64,000 nt of DNA, from positions 62,001 through 126,000 of the forward strand of contig JBOFHK010000001.1 in assembly GCA_051649605.1 (NCBI GenBank), in the 5' to 3' direction. Of the stretch, positions 17,564 to 26,799 are shown piece by piece. The position numbers were made by a program, and so were the translations under genes. Source of the stretch: Brevinema_A sp051649605 (lineage in GTDB: Bacteria; Spirochaetota; Brevinematia; Brevinematales; Brevinemataceae). The notes beneath the pieces were generated by a model. The model searched no databases. It was not told the DNA's origin and saw nothing but the letters and a program-made list of their open reading frames with translations. The first letter of the stretch is position 1. Each line of letters begins with the position of its first letter.

Positions 17564-18987
17564 AGTTGTTCGACAGCTTTCGCCCCTCTAAAAAGGGTTG
17601 ATTCATCAAAACAACGTGCTGTAAGCTGAAGACCGATAGGAAGATTATTATGTGTTCCTACAGGAACAGAGATAGCGGGACTTCCAACAAGGTTAGCCGA
17701 AATGGTAAAAATATCATTTAAATACATTGCAACAGGGTCATTGATTTTTTCGTTTAATTTGAATGCTGTCGTAGGGGTTGTTGGTCCTAAGAGTAAATCG
17801 ACAGAGTCAAAGACTTTTTTGTATTCCTCAATGAGCATAGCTCGAACCTGCTGTGCTTTGATAAAAAAAGAATCATAGGATTCAGAAGAAAGGATAAATG
17901 TTCCCAGCATAATACGGCGTTTAACTTCGGCTCCAAAACCATTACTACGGCTTTGAATATATGTTTCGGAAAGAATGTCTGCTTGTTCTCTTTGCCCATA
18001 ACGGATACCGTCGAATCGTTCTAAATTTGCCGATGCTTCGGCGGGAGCAATAATATAGTAAATAGCGGGAGCATGTTTCATATCTGGAATGGAAACTTCA
18101 GAGAGGATAGCTCCCTGTTTTTCTAGATCTTTGGCAGTATTAAGGATCCGTTCTTTGATGTGATCATCTAAGTCGTTGGTAAAAAATTCTTTAGGAAGAC
18201 CAATTTTTATTCCTTTAATATCTTGAGAGAGATTAATTGTGTCTATAGGATTTTGGGATGAGGTGCTATCCATAGGGTCATAGCCAGCCATAGCCTCATA
18301 AATCATTGCTGCATCAGTAACACATTTAGCGATAGGTCCAATTTGATCCAAAGAAGAAGCAAACGCCGTTGCTCCATATCGTGAAATACGCCCATATGTA
18401 GGTTTGAATCCCACGCATCCACAAAGAGCTGCGGGTTGTCGTATTGACCCCCCCGTATCTGTGCCTAAAGTAATGGGAGCAAGTTGCCCAGCGATTGCGG
18501 CAGCAGAACCTCCTGAAGATCCTCCAGGGCTACGTTCTCTATCATGAGGATTACGAACTAATCCATAATAAGACGTTTCATTGGATGACCCCATGGCGAA
18601 TTCATCTAAATTGAGCTTACCCAAAAGGGGCATATGATTCCTTCGGAGGAGACGTTGAATAACAGTTGCATCGTAAGAAGAAATATACCCTGTGAGAATC
18701 TTTGAGGCGCAAGTCATAGGAACGTCTTTGACATTAATAAGATCTTTAATTCCTATAGGAATCCCTGTAAGGTGTGTGTGGATATTTTGCTGGATTAGTT
18801 GATCTGCTTGTTTTGCACTTTCTAAAGCAAGATCTGAAGTAACAGTAATATAAGCATTAATACTTTGTGGGTGCTCCTGATCTTTATGGATATTTTCTAA
18901 ATATGCCTTAGTAATTTCTACAGAAGAAACTTTTTTAGCAGCAAGCATACTAGAAAGTTCACAAATATTTGTACTTGTTAGCGACAT
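17554..18987 (-). CDS. gatA: Glutamyl/aspartyl-tRNA amidotransferase subunit A
   Basis: Amidase-signature enzyme (477 aa) that releases ammonia from glutamine for transamidation of Glu-tRNA(Gln) or Asp-tRNA(Asn) within GatCAB. The catalytic Ser-cisSer-Lys set is visible: GIPIGIKD (Lys near 77), SPGGSSGGSAAA (near 150) and GTDTGGSIRQPA (near 175). The start is ATG 18987 (GAGG 6 nt upstream); a GTG at 18999 is too close to AGGA. It is monocistronic here with its own promoter, and gatB and gatC are not in the window. Full-length C-terminus argues for GatA rather than a generic amidase. Confidence 0.93.
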   Translation of the reverse strand: MSLTSTNICELSSMLAAKKVSSVEITKAYLENIHKDQEHPQSINAYITVTSDLALESAKQADQLIQQNIHTHLTGIPIGIKDLINVKDVPMTCASKILTGYISSYDATVIQRLLRRNHMPLLGKLNLDEFAMGSSNETSYYGLVRNPHDRERSPGGSSGGSAAAIAGQLAPITLGTDTGGSIRQPAALCGCVGFKPTYGRISRYGATAFASSLDQIGPIAKCVTDAAMIYEAMAGYDPMDSTSSQNPIDTINLSQDIKGIKIGLPKEFFTNDLDDHIKERILNTAKDLEKQGAILSEVSIPDMKHAPAIYYIIAPAEASANLERFDGIRYGQREQADILSETYIQSRSNGFGAEVKRRIMLGTFILSSESYDSFFIKAQQVRAMLIEEYKKVFDSVDLLLGPTTPTTAFKLNEKINDPVAMYLNDIFTISANLVGSPAISVPVGTHNNLPIGLQLTARCFDESTLFRGAKAVEQLNI

Positions 18988-19025
18988 AGACTGCCTCACT
19001 CCTTATATATCAATATATTCTATAT

Positions 19026-19054
19026 AGTATAAATTAAATCAATCTATAAGTCAA
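19026..19054 (-). promoter_or_regulatory. Promoter of gatA
   Basis: Minus strand TTGACT (19054-19049), 17 nt, TATACT (19031-19026), about 40 nt before the start codon. Confidence 0.65.
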
Positions 19055-19219
19055 TAATTCTGTCGACCTTTCTCAGTGTAATGTTTTCTTGTACGACGAT
19101 GGCTTCGATCATTTTTGATAAATTAGTAAACTTGTTGGTAAGTATATAGTAAAATGTAGACAAAAAGGTTGAGATATGCTAAAATATAAAATAGTTTTAA
19201 CTGATAGAGGTTATCGTAT

Positions 19220-20228
19220 ATGAGTGTCAAAATACTGTCAAAACCTACACAAAAACAGGAAAATATTACTAATATAACCATAAAAAAATTTACCGTTGGT
19301 AGTCTTTTTGCTGGTATAGGTGGTCTTTGTCAGGGCTTTATCAATTTAGGGTTTAAAATAGAATGGGCGAATGAAATAGATAAACAAGCTTGTATAACCT
19401 ATAGAGCGAACTTCAAACATAAGCTTATAGAAGCGGATATTACAAAACTTAATCCTGATAAGTATAAAAAAGTTGATATAATTATAGGAGGTTTTCCTTG
19501 TCAAGCATTTTCTATTGCTGGATATCGTAAAGGATTTGCAGACACTAGGGGAACCTTATTTTGGGATATTTTAAGATTTATAGATACTCATCAACCTATC
19601 TGTGTTTTTTTAGAAAATGTAAAAAATATAGTTAAGCATGATCAGGGAAACACACTTAAAAAAATTTTATATGAGTTAGAAGAGGTTAGAGGGTATTATT
19701 GTAAATATAAAATAATGAATACAGCTGAATATGGTAATCTTCCCCAACATAGAGAGCGTTTTTACCTTGTTGCTTTTAACGATAAAAAATTATACCAGGA
19801 GTTTGAATTTCCTAAGCAAATTCAACTCACACATAAAATAAGTGATTTTATTTCCTTATGTGAAGACAAGCGTTTTTTTTTATGAAAATAACAAAATATA
19901 TCCCTTATTAAAGGCACAAATGACCAATCCCCATACTTTATATCAGTGGCGTAGAATTTATGTGAGAGAAAATAAATCAAATCTCTGTCCTACGCTTACG
20001 GCAAATATGGGGACAGGGGGACATAACGTTCCTTTGATCCTAGCTGAAAATGGTATCAGAAAATTAACGCCTAGAGAATGTGCACGATTACAAGGATTTG
20101 AAGAAAATTTTGTTCTTCCTGATATATTATCTAATAGTGCTTTATATAAACAAATTGGTAATAGCGTTTCTATTCCTGTAATAGAACGTATTGCAAAAAA
20201 TATTAATCAGATATTAAAGAGAATTTAA
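19220..20228 (+). pseudogene. DNA (cytosine-5)-methyltransferase split by a frameshift at a T9 tract
   Basis: Two overlapping frames together encode one complete m5C methyltransferase of about 335 aa. The first part (19220-19885) has motif I FAGIGGL, catalytic motif IV GGFPCQAFS, motif VI FLENVKN and motif VIII QHRERFYLVAF. The second frame, entered at the T9 run 19873-19881, has RKLTPRECARLQGF (motif IX) and YKQIGNSVSIPVI (motif X). With eight T instead of nine the reading frame is continuous (RFFYENNKIY). As written, the first frame stops right after the tract and would lack the motif IX-X region needed for activity. AGAGG lies 9 nt before the ATG. Phase variation, decay or a sequencing error are all possible. 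It pairs with the restriction gene starting 2 nt downstream. Confidence 0.88.
19873..19881 (+). repeat. T9 homopolymer at the methyltransferase frameshift
   Basis: Nine consecutive T at exactly the point where the methyltransferase changes frame; loss of one T restores the full protein. Confidence 0.85.
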
Positions 20229-20230
20229 TA

Positions 20231-21370
20231 ATGATTTTTTACAGCCTTCAAACCGAACAACAACAAAATTCTTATAAAACTTATTTAAGTCTTATTTGTT
20301 CCTTATCAAGGTTATTTTCTGATAGTAATGAACCGTATTTACACTATCGTGTTGCTGAAAATATTTTTTGTAAAGCCTTTGAAGCAGACAATTTTTCAAG
20401 AAGTGATTGTTCTGCCGATGCTCGTAAAAATCAAATTGGTGTTGGTTTAAAAACATTCTTACATAATAATAGTCGTACCCTTCAAAAAGTAGCTGAATTT
20501 AATAGTGATCGTAAACACTATGCCCATTTTCTGGGTGAACCTGAAAAATTCATTCATCATATTTCACAATTAAGAAATGAAAGACTAGAGTTTACAAAGA
20601 GAGCTCACGGTATTGAATATATGATGTATCATTGTGTTACAAGAGAAAATAATAAATTAAATTTCTATGAGATGCCGATGTATGCTGTAGATATAGATTC
20701 TATTAAATTACAAAAAGTAAGCTCATCATCTATATCTTTTACAGATCGCTATAATGAATATAGTTTTCATATTTCTAAAAGTACCTTACTAAAGCGATTT
20801 ATTACAAATCAGGCTATTGATTCTATTCCTATTAACATATTAGAAAACCCGCTTGAACTATTATTACAAACAAGCTCATTAACGTCAGCTAGTAAAGAAG
20901 ATGTATACCAAGAGTCAATTATACTACCTTTATATTCAATAAAAAATAATGAAAAGATTGTTCCTGAAAAAAGTGGATTGAATCAGTGGAACGCTCAAGG
21001 AAGACCGAGACATCATAACGAAGTGTATATACCAATTCCTATAGGGATTCATAGAGTTTTTGAAAGATTTTTTCCTCCAAGAGATTAAGATTTTACGTTA
21101 ATCTTACCAAATAAAAAGCATATCTTAGCAAAAGTTTGTCAAGATAATAGTAAAGCTCTTATGTCTAATCCTAATAAATTCTTAGGTGAATGGCTTTTAA
21201 GGGATGCTTTACAATTGAAAGAAAGAGAACTACTAAGCTATGAATATCTTGCTAATTTAGGTATAGATAGTATACGTATAGATAAGGTAAATCAAAGTAC
21301 CTACACAATCAATTTTGTTGAAGTGGGTAGCTTTGATAAATTTGAAGACGAAAGTTTGAAATTTGAATAA
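20231..21370 (+). pseudogene. Type II restriction endonuclease interrupted by an in-frame stop
   Basis: A 379-codon frame directly after the methyltransferase (2-nt gap) with one TAA at 21086-21088. On both sides the coding sequence continues in the same frame without other stops: FFPPRD before, then DFTLILP, AKVCQDNSKALMSNPN and LGEWLLRDAL after. The second half (SGLNQWNAQGRPRH, EVYIPIPIGIH, FERFFPPRD, KALMSNPN) resembles the C-terminal B3-like DNA-binding part of NgoFVII/BfiI-like restriction enzymes, from memory of that family. The N-terminal half (SDCSADA, then GVGLKTF) looks like a nuclease core of another type. A single C-to-T change in a CAA codon would give this TAA. The shortened 285-aa product would lose most of its DNA-binding part. 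Recognition site unknown. Confidence 0.75.
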
Positions 21371-21437
21371 GTATATTTCCTTAAGATTCTAGAGGAAGTA
21401 TAGTAATAGCCAGTATATTTGCATATTAAACCGTAAT

Positions 21438-21468
21438 AATCCATCGCTAAGATGGGTTTTCTTTTTAT
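21438..21468 (+). terminator. Terminator after the restriction-modification genes
   Basis: An 8-bp stem (21438-21445 with 21451-21458, one G-T pair), 5-nt loop, then a T-rich tract. Confidence 0.7.
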
Positions 21469-21579
21469 TATTAATAGCTCTCTATGATTTTTTTTGCTTA
21501 ATGATATATTCTCAATAAAATTTTAATCTAAAAAGAGTATTATTTTACACAATGAGGTATAAATAACTGGGTATTTTTA

Positions 21580-21609
21580 TTGAAATGAGTTATTCTAATG
21601 TTTTATAAT
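21580..21609 (+). promoter_or_regulatory. Promoter of the iron-siderophore ABC operon
   Basis: TTGAAA (21580-21585), 18 nt, TATAAT (21604-21609), about 40 nt before the ATG at 21650. No convincing Fur box was recognised, although such operons are usually iron-controlled. Confidence 0.65.
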
Positions 21610-21649
21610 AAGTAATATTTAATGTGAAAAAAAATGATGAGGTTCCCCA

Positions 21650-22570
21650 ATGAAATATATCTTATGCTTATTATTATTAACATATTGTGGTCAGAAGCAA
21701 AATTCAGAAAATATGCAAGATGGGATTGAAATAGTACATGCTATGGGTAAAACAACTGTCCCTGTCGATGCACAAAAAATTATCGTCCTTACAGGAGAAG
21801 CTACCGAAGCGTTGTTGGCTTTAGGGATTAAACCGATGGCTGCGGTATCTTCTTATACTCCTGATTTATCTTGGTATCCTCATATTGAAGAATATATGTC
21901 TGGAGTAGAAATTATCGGAGATGAGCGTCAAGTGAATCTCGAAAGGATTGCTAGCTTACAACCCGATTTAATTATTGGTATTAAAGCTCGACAAGAAAAT
22001 ATCTACCCAATATTGAGTAAAATAGCTCCAACGATTTTTGTAGAAAATTTCTTTGGAGAATGGAAAGAAAACTTTTTTAAAGTGGCAGAATCTGTTGATC
22101 GTATGGATAAAGCACAAGATATTATGCAATCTTGGGAAAATGAGTTGTTGATTTTAAAAGAAAAACTTGATAAAAAAGGGGTTCTTAAGCAAACGACGGC
22201 TTTATATCGATTTACACCAACAGCAGCTCGATACTATGGTAATGTAGGTTTTTCAGCATCGATCGTTAAAGAATTAGGTTTTAAACGCCCTCCTAATCAT
22301 GATCAAGATATTTTTAATTTTGAAGTTAGCAAAGAGCTTATTCCCGATATGAACGCAGAACAAGCTTTTTATTTTGTTTATTCTGACGAAAATCCTAAAG
22401 CAGCCTATGAAACTGCCACCAACTATATTACCAATATGCTTTTTCAAAATTTAGATCATAAAGCGACAAATATCTATGAAGTAAATAATAATACTTGGAA
22501 TAAATCATATGGAATGCTTGCAGCTTTTGAAATTTTAGAAGAAATATCTAGTATATTTTCTATTGATTAG
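21650..22570 (+). CDS. Iron-siderophore/haem ABC transporter, substrate-binding lipoprotein
   Basis: Class III periplasmic-binding lipoprotein (306 aa) of the FecB/FhuD/BtuF type. Lipobox LTYC places the lipid-bearing Cys at residue 13. The body has family landmarks: the beta-strand pair around KIIVLTGEATEALLALGIKP, and VNLERIASLQPDLIIGIKA. It captures a ferric siderophore, haem or cobalamin outside the membrane and delivers it to the two permeases downstream. GAGG lies upstream. It is the first gene of a four-gene operon with gaps of 13, 0 and 1 nt. Ferric siderophore is the likeliest substrate, since there is no cobalamin riboswitch in the 280-nt leader. Confidence 0.88.
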   Translation: MKYILCLLLLTYCGQKQNSENMQDGIEIVHAMGKTTVPVDAQKIIVLTGEATEALLALGIKPMAAVSSYTPDLSWYPHIEEYMSGVEIIGDERQVNLERIASLQPDLIIGIKARQENIYPILSKIAPTIFVENFFGEWKENFFKVAESVDRMDKAQDIMQSWENELLILKEKLDKKGVLKQTTALYRFTPTAARYYGNVGFSASIVKELGFKRPPNHDQDIFNFEVSKELIPDMNAEQAFYFVYSDENPKAAYETATNYITNMLFQNLDHKATNIYEVNNNTWNKSYGMLAAFEILEEISSIFSID

Positions 22571-22583
22571 ATAGGAGGAATAT

Positions 22584-23561
22584 ATGAAAAGATGGTTTGT
22601 AATTCTTTTTGTTTCGATAGTTATATTTTTTGTATTAGGAATTTTAAGTCTTATGTTTGGACATCAGATATTTTCATTAAATACAATTATGGATAGTTTT
22701 AAGCAATTAAATATGGATAGCTCGGATTACTATATTATTATGGAGCTTCGTGTACCAAGAACAATACTAGCAATGGTGGTAGGTGCTAGTTTAGGAGTTT
22801 CAGGACTTTTAATTCAGAATCTTACAAGTAACCCTATGGCTTCTCCCTGTATTTTTGGGATTAATGCAGGAGCTAGTTTTTTTATTGTATTGGGTCTGTT
22901 ATTTTTCCAAAATTTATCTACCAATAATATCTTATTATTGGCTTTTACGGGGAGTACCCTATCTGCAATCTTTATTTTTACGATTAGTAATATATACAAT
23001 CAATCACCGATAAAGATCGCTCTAATAGGTATTGTGGTTACCTCGTTGATCACGGCTTTGAGTACAGCCATTATCATTAGTAAAGGTGGTAATCCTCAAG
23101 AAGTTCTCAAATGGACTACGGGATCTTTTGTTGATCGGGCTAGTTTGTCTTTGAATATTCTTCTATTAATAATTTCTTGTTTTTTAATCGTTACCCTTTA
23201 CGCCTCTCAAATGAATATTTTTTCCTTAGGAACAGATATTGCTAAGTCTTTAGGGCAAAACACATTTTTTTGGAGAGTAGTTTTTTTCGGTTTTATTGTA
23301 ATTTTTTCTGGATTTTCTGTAGCTTTGGCTGGAGCAATAGGATTTATTGGTTTGATTATTCCCCATATAACAAAAAAATTTATAGGTTTTGATTACCGCA
23401 AATCAATTCCATTTTCGATGCTTTTTGGAGCTAATTTTATTTTATTAGCCGATTTACTATCTCGTAGTATACGAATCCAAGATTTACCAATAGGATTAAC
23501 AATGGCATTTATTGGAGCTCCATTTCTTATTTATTTAGCTAGTCAAAAAAGGTACACCTAA
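22584..23561 (+). CDS. FecCD-family ABC permease (first)
   Basis: Polytopic inner-membrane protein (325 aa, about nine to ten helices) of the BtuC/FecC/FhuB family. Diagnostic segments are the ELRVPRTILAMVVGASLGVSG block near residue 50 and, near the C-terminus, AGAIGFIGLIIPHITKKFIG, the region that contacts the ATPase. It forms a heterodimeric channel with the next gene product. AGGAGG precedes the ATG. The stop overlaps the next start (TAATG), indicating translational coupling. Confidence 0.9.
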   Translation: MKRWFVILFVSIVIFFVLGILSLMFGHQIFSLNTIMDSFKQLNMDSSDYYIIMELRVPRTILAMVVGASLGVSGLLIQNLTSNPMASPCIFGINAGASFFIVLGLLFFQNLSTNNILLLAFTGSTLSAIFIFTISNIYNQSPIKIALIGIVVTSLITALSTAIIISKGGNPQEVLKWTTGSFVDRASLSLNILLLIISCFLIVTLYASQMNIFSLGTDIAKSLGQNTFFWRVVFFGFIVIFSGFSVALAGAIGFIGLIIPHITKKFIGFDYRKSIPFSMLFGANFILLADLLSRSIRIQDLPIGLTMAFIGAPFLIYLASQKRYT

Positions 23562-24586
23562 TGCTTACAATCCGTAATAAAAATTTCTCTTTTTTAATAT
23601 CTCCAAGATCTTTACTGTTTCTGTGTATTGCTTTAATTGTTTGTGGATTGATATTCGTATTATCTTTAGCAATAGGAGCTGAGTTTATTCCTATAACTGA
23701 TATTTTACTTTATTTTCAGAAGGGGAATATCGGAAGTTCTTATTTTATTCTTCATGAGCTTCGTCTACCACGCTCGATTACAGCATTAATTGCTGGTGGG
23801 GTGTTAGGAATAGCTGGCAGTATTGTACAAGCATTAATTAAAAATCCTTTAGCATCTCCCGACCTATTAGGGATTAGTACAGGAGGAACAATAGGAACTC
23901 TTGTTTATATGTTTTGGTTGCATGCTTTTGTACCTTATATCTTTCTTCCTTTTTTTACAGGATTGGGATGTTTTTTAGCCCTGAGTATTTTGCTTATATT
24001 TCTAAAAAAACGAACTCATACTCTACAAATAATTTTTTTGGGACTAGCACTTAATACGATCTTTGGAGCGGTGATTACTGGGGCTATGCTTTTTAGTAAT
24101 GAATTTGCTGGAAGTGCATTTTATATATGGACGATAGGAAGTACCTATGGAAGCTCTTGGGAAAATATTTCTGTTATGCTTGTTTTATTTGGTATTTTAT
24201 GTTTTTCAATCATATTTTTAGGTTCAACCTTGGATATACATAGTTTATCAGATGACCTTATTGTTAGTTATGGTAGAAATTTAGATCGAGAACGTCAAAT
24301 ATTATTAGGGATTGCCACTATGTTTAGTACTGTTTCCGTTGCCTATATAGGCCCTGTAGGATTTGTTGGATTAATTGCTCCCCATTGTGCAAAAAAACTT
24401 AGCCCAATCGACTATAAGATTATCCTTCCCTTATCATTTTTAATTGGCTCGATTATCACCTTGTGTGCGGATATTTTAGGCCGAGTACTAGTTCCTCCTT
24501 ATGAATTTCCGTTAGGAGTATTTACGGCGATTATTGGAGCTCCTTATTTTCTTTATATTTTATTAAAAACGGATTCGAGGAGCTGA
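23561..24586 (+). CDS. FecCD-family ABC permease (second)
   Basis: Second permease subunit (341 aa) with the same architecture: ELRLPRSITALIAGGVLGIAG near residue 65, KNPLASPDLLGIS near 95, and GPVGFVGLIAPHCAKKLSP in the ATPase-coupling region. Two unequal permeases are typical of Fec/Fhu/Fep-type iron systems rather than of cobalamin (one homodimeric BtuC). It overlaps the first permease by one base and is followed by the ATPase after one base. Confidence 0.9.
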   Translation: MLTIRNKNFSFLISPRSLLFLCIALIVCGLIFVLSLAIGAEFIPITDILLYFQKGNIGSSYFILHELRLPRSITALIAGGVLGIAGSIVQALIKNPLASPDLLGISTGGTIGTLVYMFWLHAFVPYIFLPFFTGLGCFLALSILLIFLKKRTHTLQIIFLGLALNTIFGAVITGAMLFSNEFAGSAFYIWTIGSTYGSSWENISVMLVLFGILCFSIIFLGSTLDIHSLSDDLIVSYGRNLDRERQILLGIATMFSTVSVAYIGPVGFVGLIAPHCAKKLSPIDYKIILPLSFLIGSIITLCADILGRVLVPPYEFPLGVFTAIIGAPYFLYILLKTDSRS

Positions 24587-24587
24587 T

Positions 24588-25400
24588 ATGTCTATTATCA
24601 AAAGTAATAATTTAACACTATCGTATGGTAAACATACGGTTATTGAGTCCTTGGATTTATCTATTATGGAAAAAAAAATTACAATTTTGATTGGGAGTAA
24701 TGGTTGTGGTAAATCAACGCTTCTTCGTTCTATTGCACGACTTTTAAAACCAAAATCAGGCTCTATTATTGTGAATGGTCATGATGTAAATAATTGTAAT
24801 TCTAAAGAGCTAGCACAACAGTTATCTATACTACCGCAAACTTATAAGTCTCCTGAAGGGCTTACCGTATTTCAACTGGTCAAACAGGGTAGATATCCTT
24901 ATCGGCGAGCTTTTCAAGAATGGACAAAAAATGATGAAGAAGCTGTTACAAATGCTCTTAAAAATACAAATATGCTAGAACTTTCGGATCGTTTACTTGA
25001 TGAACTATCGGGAGGTCAACGACAAAGAGCATGGATTGCGATGATCCTTGCCCAAGAAACGGATATTATTTTATTAGATGAGCCGACCACTTACCTTGAT
25101 ATAGCTCATCAAATTGATATTTTGGATTTACTTTTTGAGCTAAATAAACGAAAAAAAAGCACAATTGTTATTGTATTACACGATCTGAATTTAGCAGCTC
25201 GGTACGCTGACTACCTTATCGCTGTAGCTGATAAAAAGGTCTATATTCAAGGTTCTCCTAAAGAAGTGATGACGGTAGAAACGATAAAAAAAGTCTTTAA
25301 TATGAATAGCCATATTATTACTGATCCTATTTTTAATACTCCTCTGTGTATCCCTGCGAGCTATTTTTGTCAATTTTCTCTCATGAAAAATATGAATTGA
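24588..25400 (+). CDS. Iron-siderophore ABC transporter ATP-binding protein
   Basis: ABC ATPase (270 aa) of the FecE/FhuC type: Walker A GSNGCGKST near residue 37, signature LSGGQRQRAWIAM near 140, Walker B IILLDEPTTYLD near 160 and switch His in VLHDLNLAARYAD near 195. It powers the two upstream permeases. GGAG overlaps the end of the second permease gene. No clear hairpin terminator was found between this gene and the convergent yhfW end. Confidence 0.92.
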   Translation: MSIIKSNNLTLSYGKHTVIESLDLSIMEKKITILIGSNGCGKSTLLRSIARLLKPKSGSIIVNGHDVNNCNSKELAQQLSILPQTYKSPEGLTVFQLVKQGRYPYRRAFQEWTKNDEEAVTNALKNTNMLELSDRLLDELSGGQRQRAWIAMILAQETDIILLDEPTTYLDIAHQIDILDLLFELNKRKKSTIVIVLHDLNLAARYADYLIAVADKKVYIQGSPKEVMTVETIKKVFNMNSHIITDPIFNTPLCIPASYFCQFSLMKNMN

Positions 25401-25604
25401 TAATCTCAATTGATAAGTATTAGCTTATAAGACAGGAATAGTCGTTCGGTGTAGTATTTTTTTATATTTCTCTACTGAGAATCAAATAATTTGCCCTTAT
25501 AATATCACTGTTATTACTTTTTAGAATAAGTATACTATAAAGATATAGAGAGATATATTGTCTAAACAATACATCATTTCAATAAAAACACAATTGTTTA
25601 TCTA

Positions 25605-26798
25605 CTAACGATTCAAAAAACTTTCTCCATTCGGTGGAAAGACCCTACTACCAAAAAACGAACAGGCAGAAGCTCCAATATCGGATAAGGATTGCCTTTC
25701 TCCGAGTATGAGATTTTTTACTCCAAAAAGCAAAATAGGTACTTTTTCTCTTGTGTGTTTGGAATGTCCTATGGTAGGATCGTTACCATGATCTGCTGTA
25801 ATGATGAGAATATCTTCTGGGTTCATTTCTTTGATTATTTCCTTGATCCGATGGTCAACGATTGTTAGAATATCGGCATAGCGACTGGCGTCTTGAGAAT
25901 GTCCTGCTAAGTCAGTTTCTTGAATATTAATACAAAAAAATGCATGAGGGTATTTTTTTATATTTTCGATTGCAATATCAAAAATGGTATGAGAATCAAC
26001 CAGATCTCCATAAGATTTCCCTAAGGGGTGATTTTCTGCGATGTCTGCTACTTTACCGATTAAAATACTAGGGATATTCTGTTCTCCCAAGATATGGGGG
26101 ACTTGTTCTTGATAATTAATACCATATCCAAGATGAAGAACACGATAGCCTTCTTTATAAACGCCGGATTGTGGCGCTGAAACCCCTGCATAAACGTGAT
26201 CTACTTCTTGGTAAGCATCGAGAATTTGGCTAAAAGGAATATGGGGAGCACCAAAAGCAATAACTCTATTACTGGCTACATGTTGCCGTAACAATCTACC
26301 TAAACGACAAATTTCTTCATAAGGCATAAGATCGAAAGTGGAAGTGATATTATAGTTTTGTCCGAGATCGGTTTCTAAGTTATCTCCGATAACAGTAGCG
26401 TTATTGATAATAAGAATTGATAATTCTGTTCCATAACGACTTACGGTATATTCTTCTTGCTCTAACATGTCTTGAATTTTATCAATTACTTGAGAAAATG
26501 GCTGAATGGTAGGAGCTAAGGGTAAGGTACCTAAAATTTCTTGGTGTCCTAAAAAAGTATCTGCTCCCCAATGTTGTAAAAGACTGTTGCCGTAAGAAGT
26601 ATTGGGTATATGTTTTAAAAAACGAGCGTGAGGGTCAGCGATATTCCCCAACCCGAGTTGTTCTAAATTGGGTAGTTTGAGATTGGGATTTTTTTCGAAC
26701 ACATGAATATAAGTATTTGCTCCTTGATCTTCTAATCGCCCATCTTCCATAGTGCCTATTCCATAAGAATCAATCACTAATATAATATATCTTCCCAT
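25605..26798 (-). CDS. yhfW: YhfW-like metalloenzyme (phosphopentomutase/alkaline phosphatase superfamily)
   Basis: A 397-aa protein resembling phosphopentomutase. The N-terminal metal site VIDSYGIGTMEDG (Asp near residue 8), ETDLAGHSQD near 293, and ITADHGNDPTIGHSKHTREKVPI near 335 are the conserved metal-binding blocks. E. coli YhfW belongs to this family and its reaction is not established. It is the last gene of the yhf-type operon, one base after yhfX. True phosphopentomutase (deoB) is an alternative, but the seven other yhf-type genes in order make YhfW far more likely. Confidence 0.85.
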   Translation of the reverse strand: MGRYIILVIDSYGIGTMEDGRLEDQGANTYIHVFEKNPNLKLPNLEQLGLGNIADPHARFLKHIPNTSYGNSLLQHWGADTFLGHQEILGTLPLAPTIQPFSQVIDKIQDMLEQEEYTVSRYGTELSILIINNATVIGDNLETDLGQNYNITSTFDLMPYEEICRLGRLLRQHVASNRVIAFGAPHIPFSQILDAYQEVDHVYAGVSAPQSGVYKEGYRVLHLGYGINYQEQVPHILGEQNIPSILIGKVADIAENHPLGKSYGDLVDSHTIFDIAIENIKKYPHAFFCINIQETDLAGHSQDASRYADILTIVDHRIKEIIKEMNPEDILIITADHGNDPTIGHSKHTREKVPILLFGVKNLILGERQSLSDIGASACSFFGSRVFPPNGESFLNR

Positions 26799-26799
26799 A

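Noticed and set aside
25605..26798. deoB (true phosphopentomutase)
   Set aside because: The metal motifs fit, but the surrounding yhfX/yhfS/php/yhfU/yhfT genes make YhfW the better call.
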